DNA of 64,000 nt, from contig JAGFNW010000010.1 of the NCBI GenBank assembly GCA_017592665.1, positions 62,001 through 126,000 of the forward strand. The letters are read 5' to 3'. Under the pieces are notes generated by a model, which saw only the letters and a program-made list of their open reading frames with translations, had not been told where the DNA came from and did no database searches. Source of the DNA: Streptosporangiaceae bacterium NEAU-GS5 (GTDB taxonomy: Bacteria > Actinomycetota > Actinomycetes > Streptosporangiales > Streptosporangiaceae). The translations under genes were made by a program, and so were the position numbers. Of this stretch, positions 62,801 to 64,000 are shown piece by piece (within the stretch, counting starts at the first letter, position 1; every line of letters starts with the position of its first letter).

Positions 62801-62804
<4 letters not shown>
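62169..62804 (+). CDS. TetR/AcrR-family regulator of acyl-CoA carboxylase
   Basis: 211 aa from a GTG. HTH at residues ~15-60 (ALIQAGREAFEEQGFEAVRIDDVCARARVSHGTFYTYFDSKERLF, seen as AREAFEEQGFEAV-type and VSHGTFYTYFDSKERL). The C-terminal domain is TetR_C_6-like. Its stop overlaps the ATG of the carboxylase gene (ATGA). Matching palindromes at both promoters indicate it represses itself and the carboxylase; an acyl-CoA is the likely ligand by family analogy. Confidence 0.92.
62769..62784. promoter_or_regulatory. TetR operator inside tetR, before the carboxylase
   Basis: TTGACA-CCAG-CGTCAA differs from the tetR site by one arm base. A TAGGAT -10 (62764-62769) overlaps its left edge, so it may be a second promoter for the carboxylase, read within the tetR 3' end. 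A GAGGTGAG ribosome site precedes the carboxylase ATG. Confidence 0.6.

Positions 62805-64000
<1,196 letters not shown>

Overview
This is a chromosomal stretch of a high-GC, sporulating, soil-type actinomycete. The evidence is strong G/C bias in third codon positions, frequent GTG/TTG starts, a GerW-family sporulation protein, a large LuxR (LAL-type) ATPase regulator, many TetR/PadR/MerR/XRE regulators, a WS/DGAT lipid acyltransferase, a Ser/Thr kinase with a C-terminal extracellular part, and an frdABCD fumarate reductase of the actinobacterial type. I would guess the Streptosporangiales (Nonomuraea/Streptosporangium-like), but that is inference. No rRNA, tRNA, CRISPR array, transposase or phage gene was seen. 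Both edges cut through genes of acyl-CoA metabolism: an acyl-CoA dehydrogenase on the left and an acyl-CoA carboxylase beta subunit on the right.

Layout. 1-1.4 kb: acyl-CoA dehydrogenase tail and a Gfo/Idh/MocA oxidoreductase. 1.4-2.6 kb: secreted TIGR03118-like protein. 2.6-8.7 kb: a tightly packed unit of ECF sigma factor, membrane-anchored partner, GT-C glycosyltransferase and unrecognised polytopic membrane protein, meeting a caspase-family protease head-on. 8.9-19.7 kb: small regulator/effector modules (XRE-MFS, GNAT, GerW, TetR-DUF1772, aldo/keto reductase, PadR-alpha/beta hydrolase, ABC exporter-MerR). Several carry clear operator palindromes, and there is a 45-bp remnant of a second gerW-like gene. 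19.8-24.1 kb: PolX, a molybdopterin oxidoreductase and a WS/DGAT acyltransferase, closed by a strong bidirectional terminator.

24.2-29 kb: two sodium/solute (acetate-type) symporter modules, each with a small membrane partner, plus a LytTR response regulator. The likely cognate LytS-type kinase lies 5.9 kb away (34.9-36.0 kb), beyond a truncated secreted-type protein, a LAL regulator and a secreted SGNH hydrolase. 36-39 kb: a MaoC-acyl-CoA dehydrogenase-HIT-haloalkane dehalogenase-kinase series on the minus strand that appears to start from a single leaderless, palindrome-covered promoter. 39.5-40.1 kb: a gene-free region with a promoter, a perfect CelR/CebR-type operator and two hairpins. 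40.1-44.1 kb: TetR-MFS pair and a UbiB/AarF-type kinase.

44.2-50.3 kb: SNF2 helicase, a 15-bp repeat encoding a tiny Arg-rich peptide, a SWIM zinc-finger protein, and a convergent pseudokinase-like protein. The last two genes overlap antiparallel through an 18-bp tandem repeat that is translated on both strands. 50.4-55.8 kb: MDR reductase, lipid kinase, and frdABCD preceded by a small Cys-containing ORF and a consensus CRP site. 55.9-64 kb: a large secreted subtilase, a GlcD-like FAD oxidase, a Ser/Thr kinase, and a TetR-acyl-CoA carboxylase pair with matching operators at both promoters.

The best candidates for something undescribed are the SNF2/SWIM/pseudokinase locus with its repeats, the sigma/GT-C/membrane protein/caspase locus, and the orphan CelR-type promoter unit.
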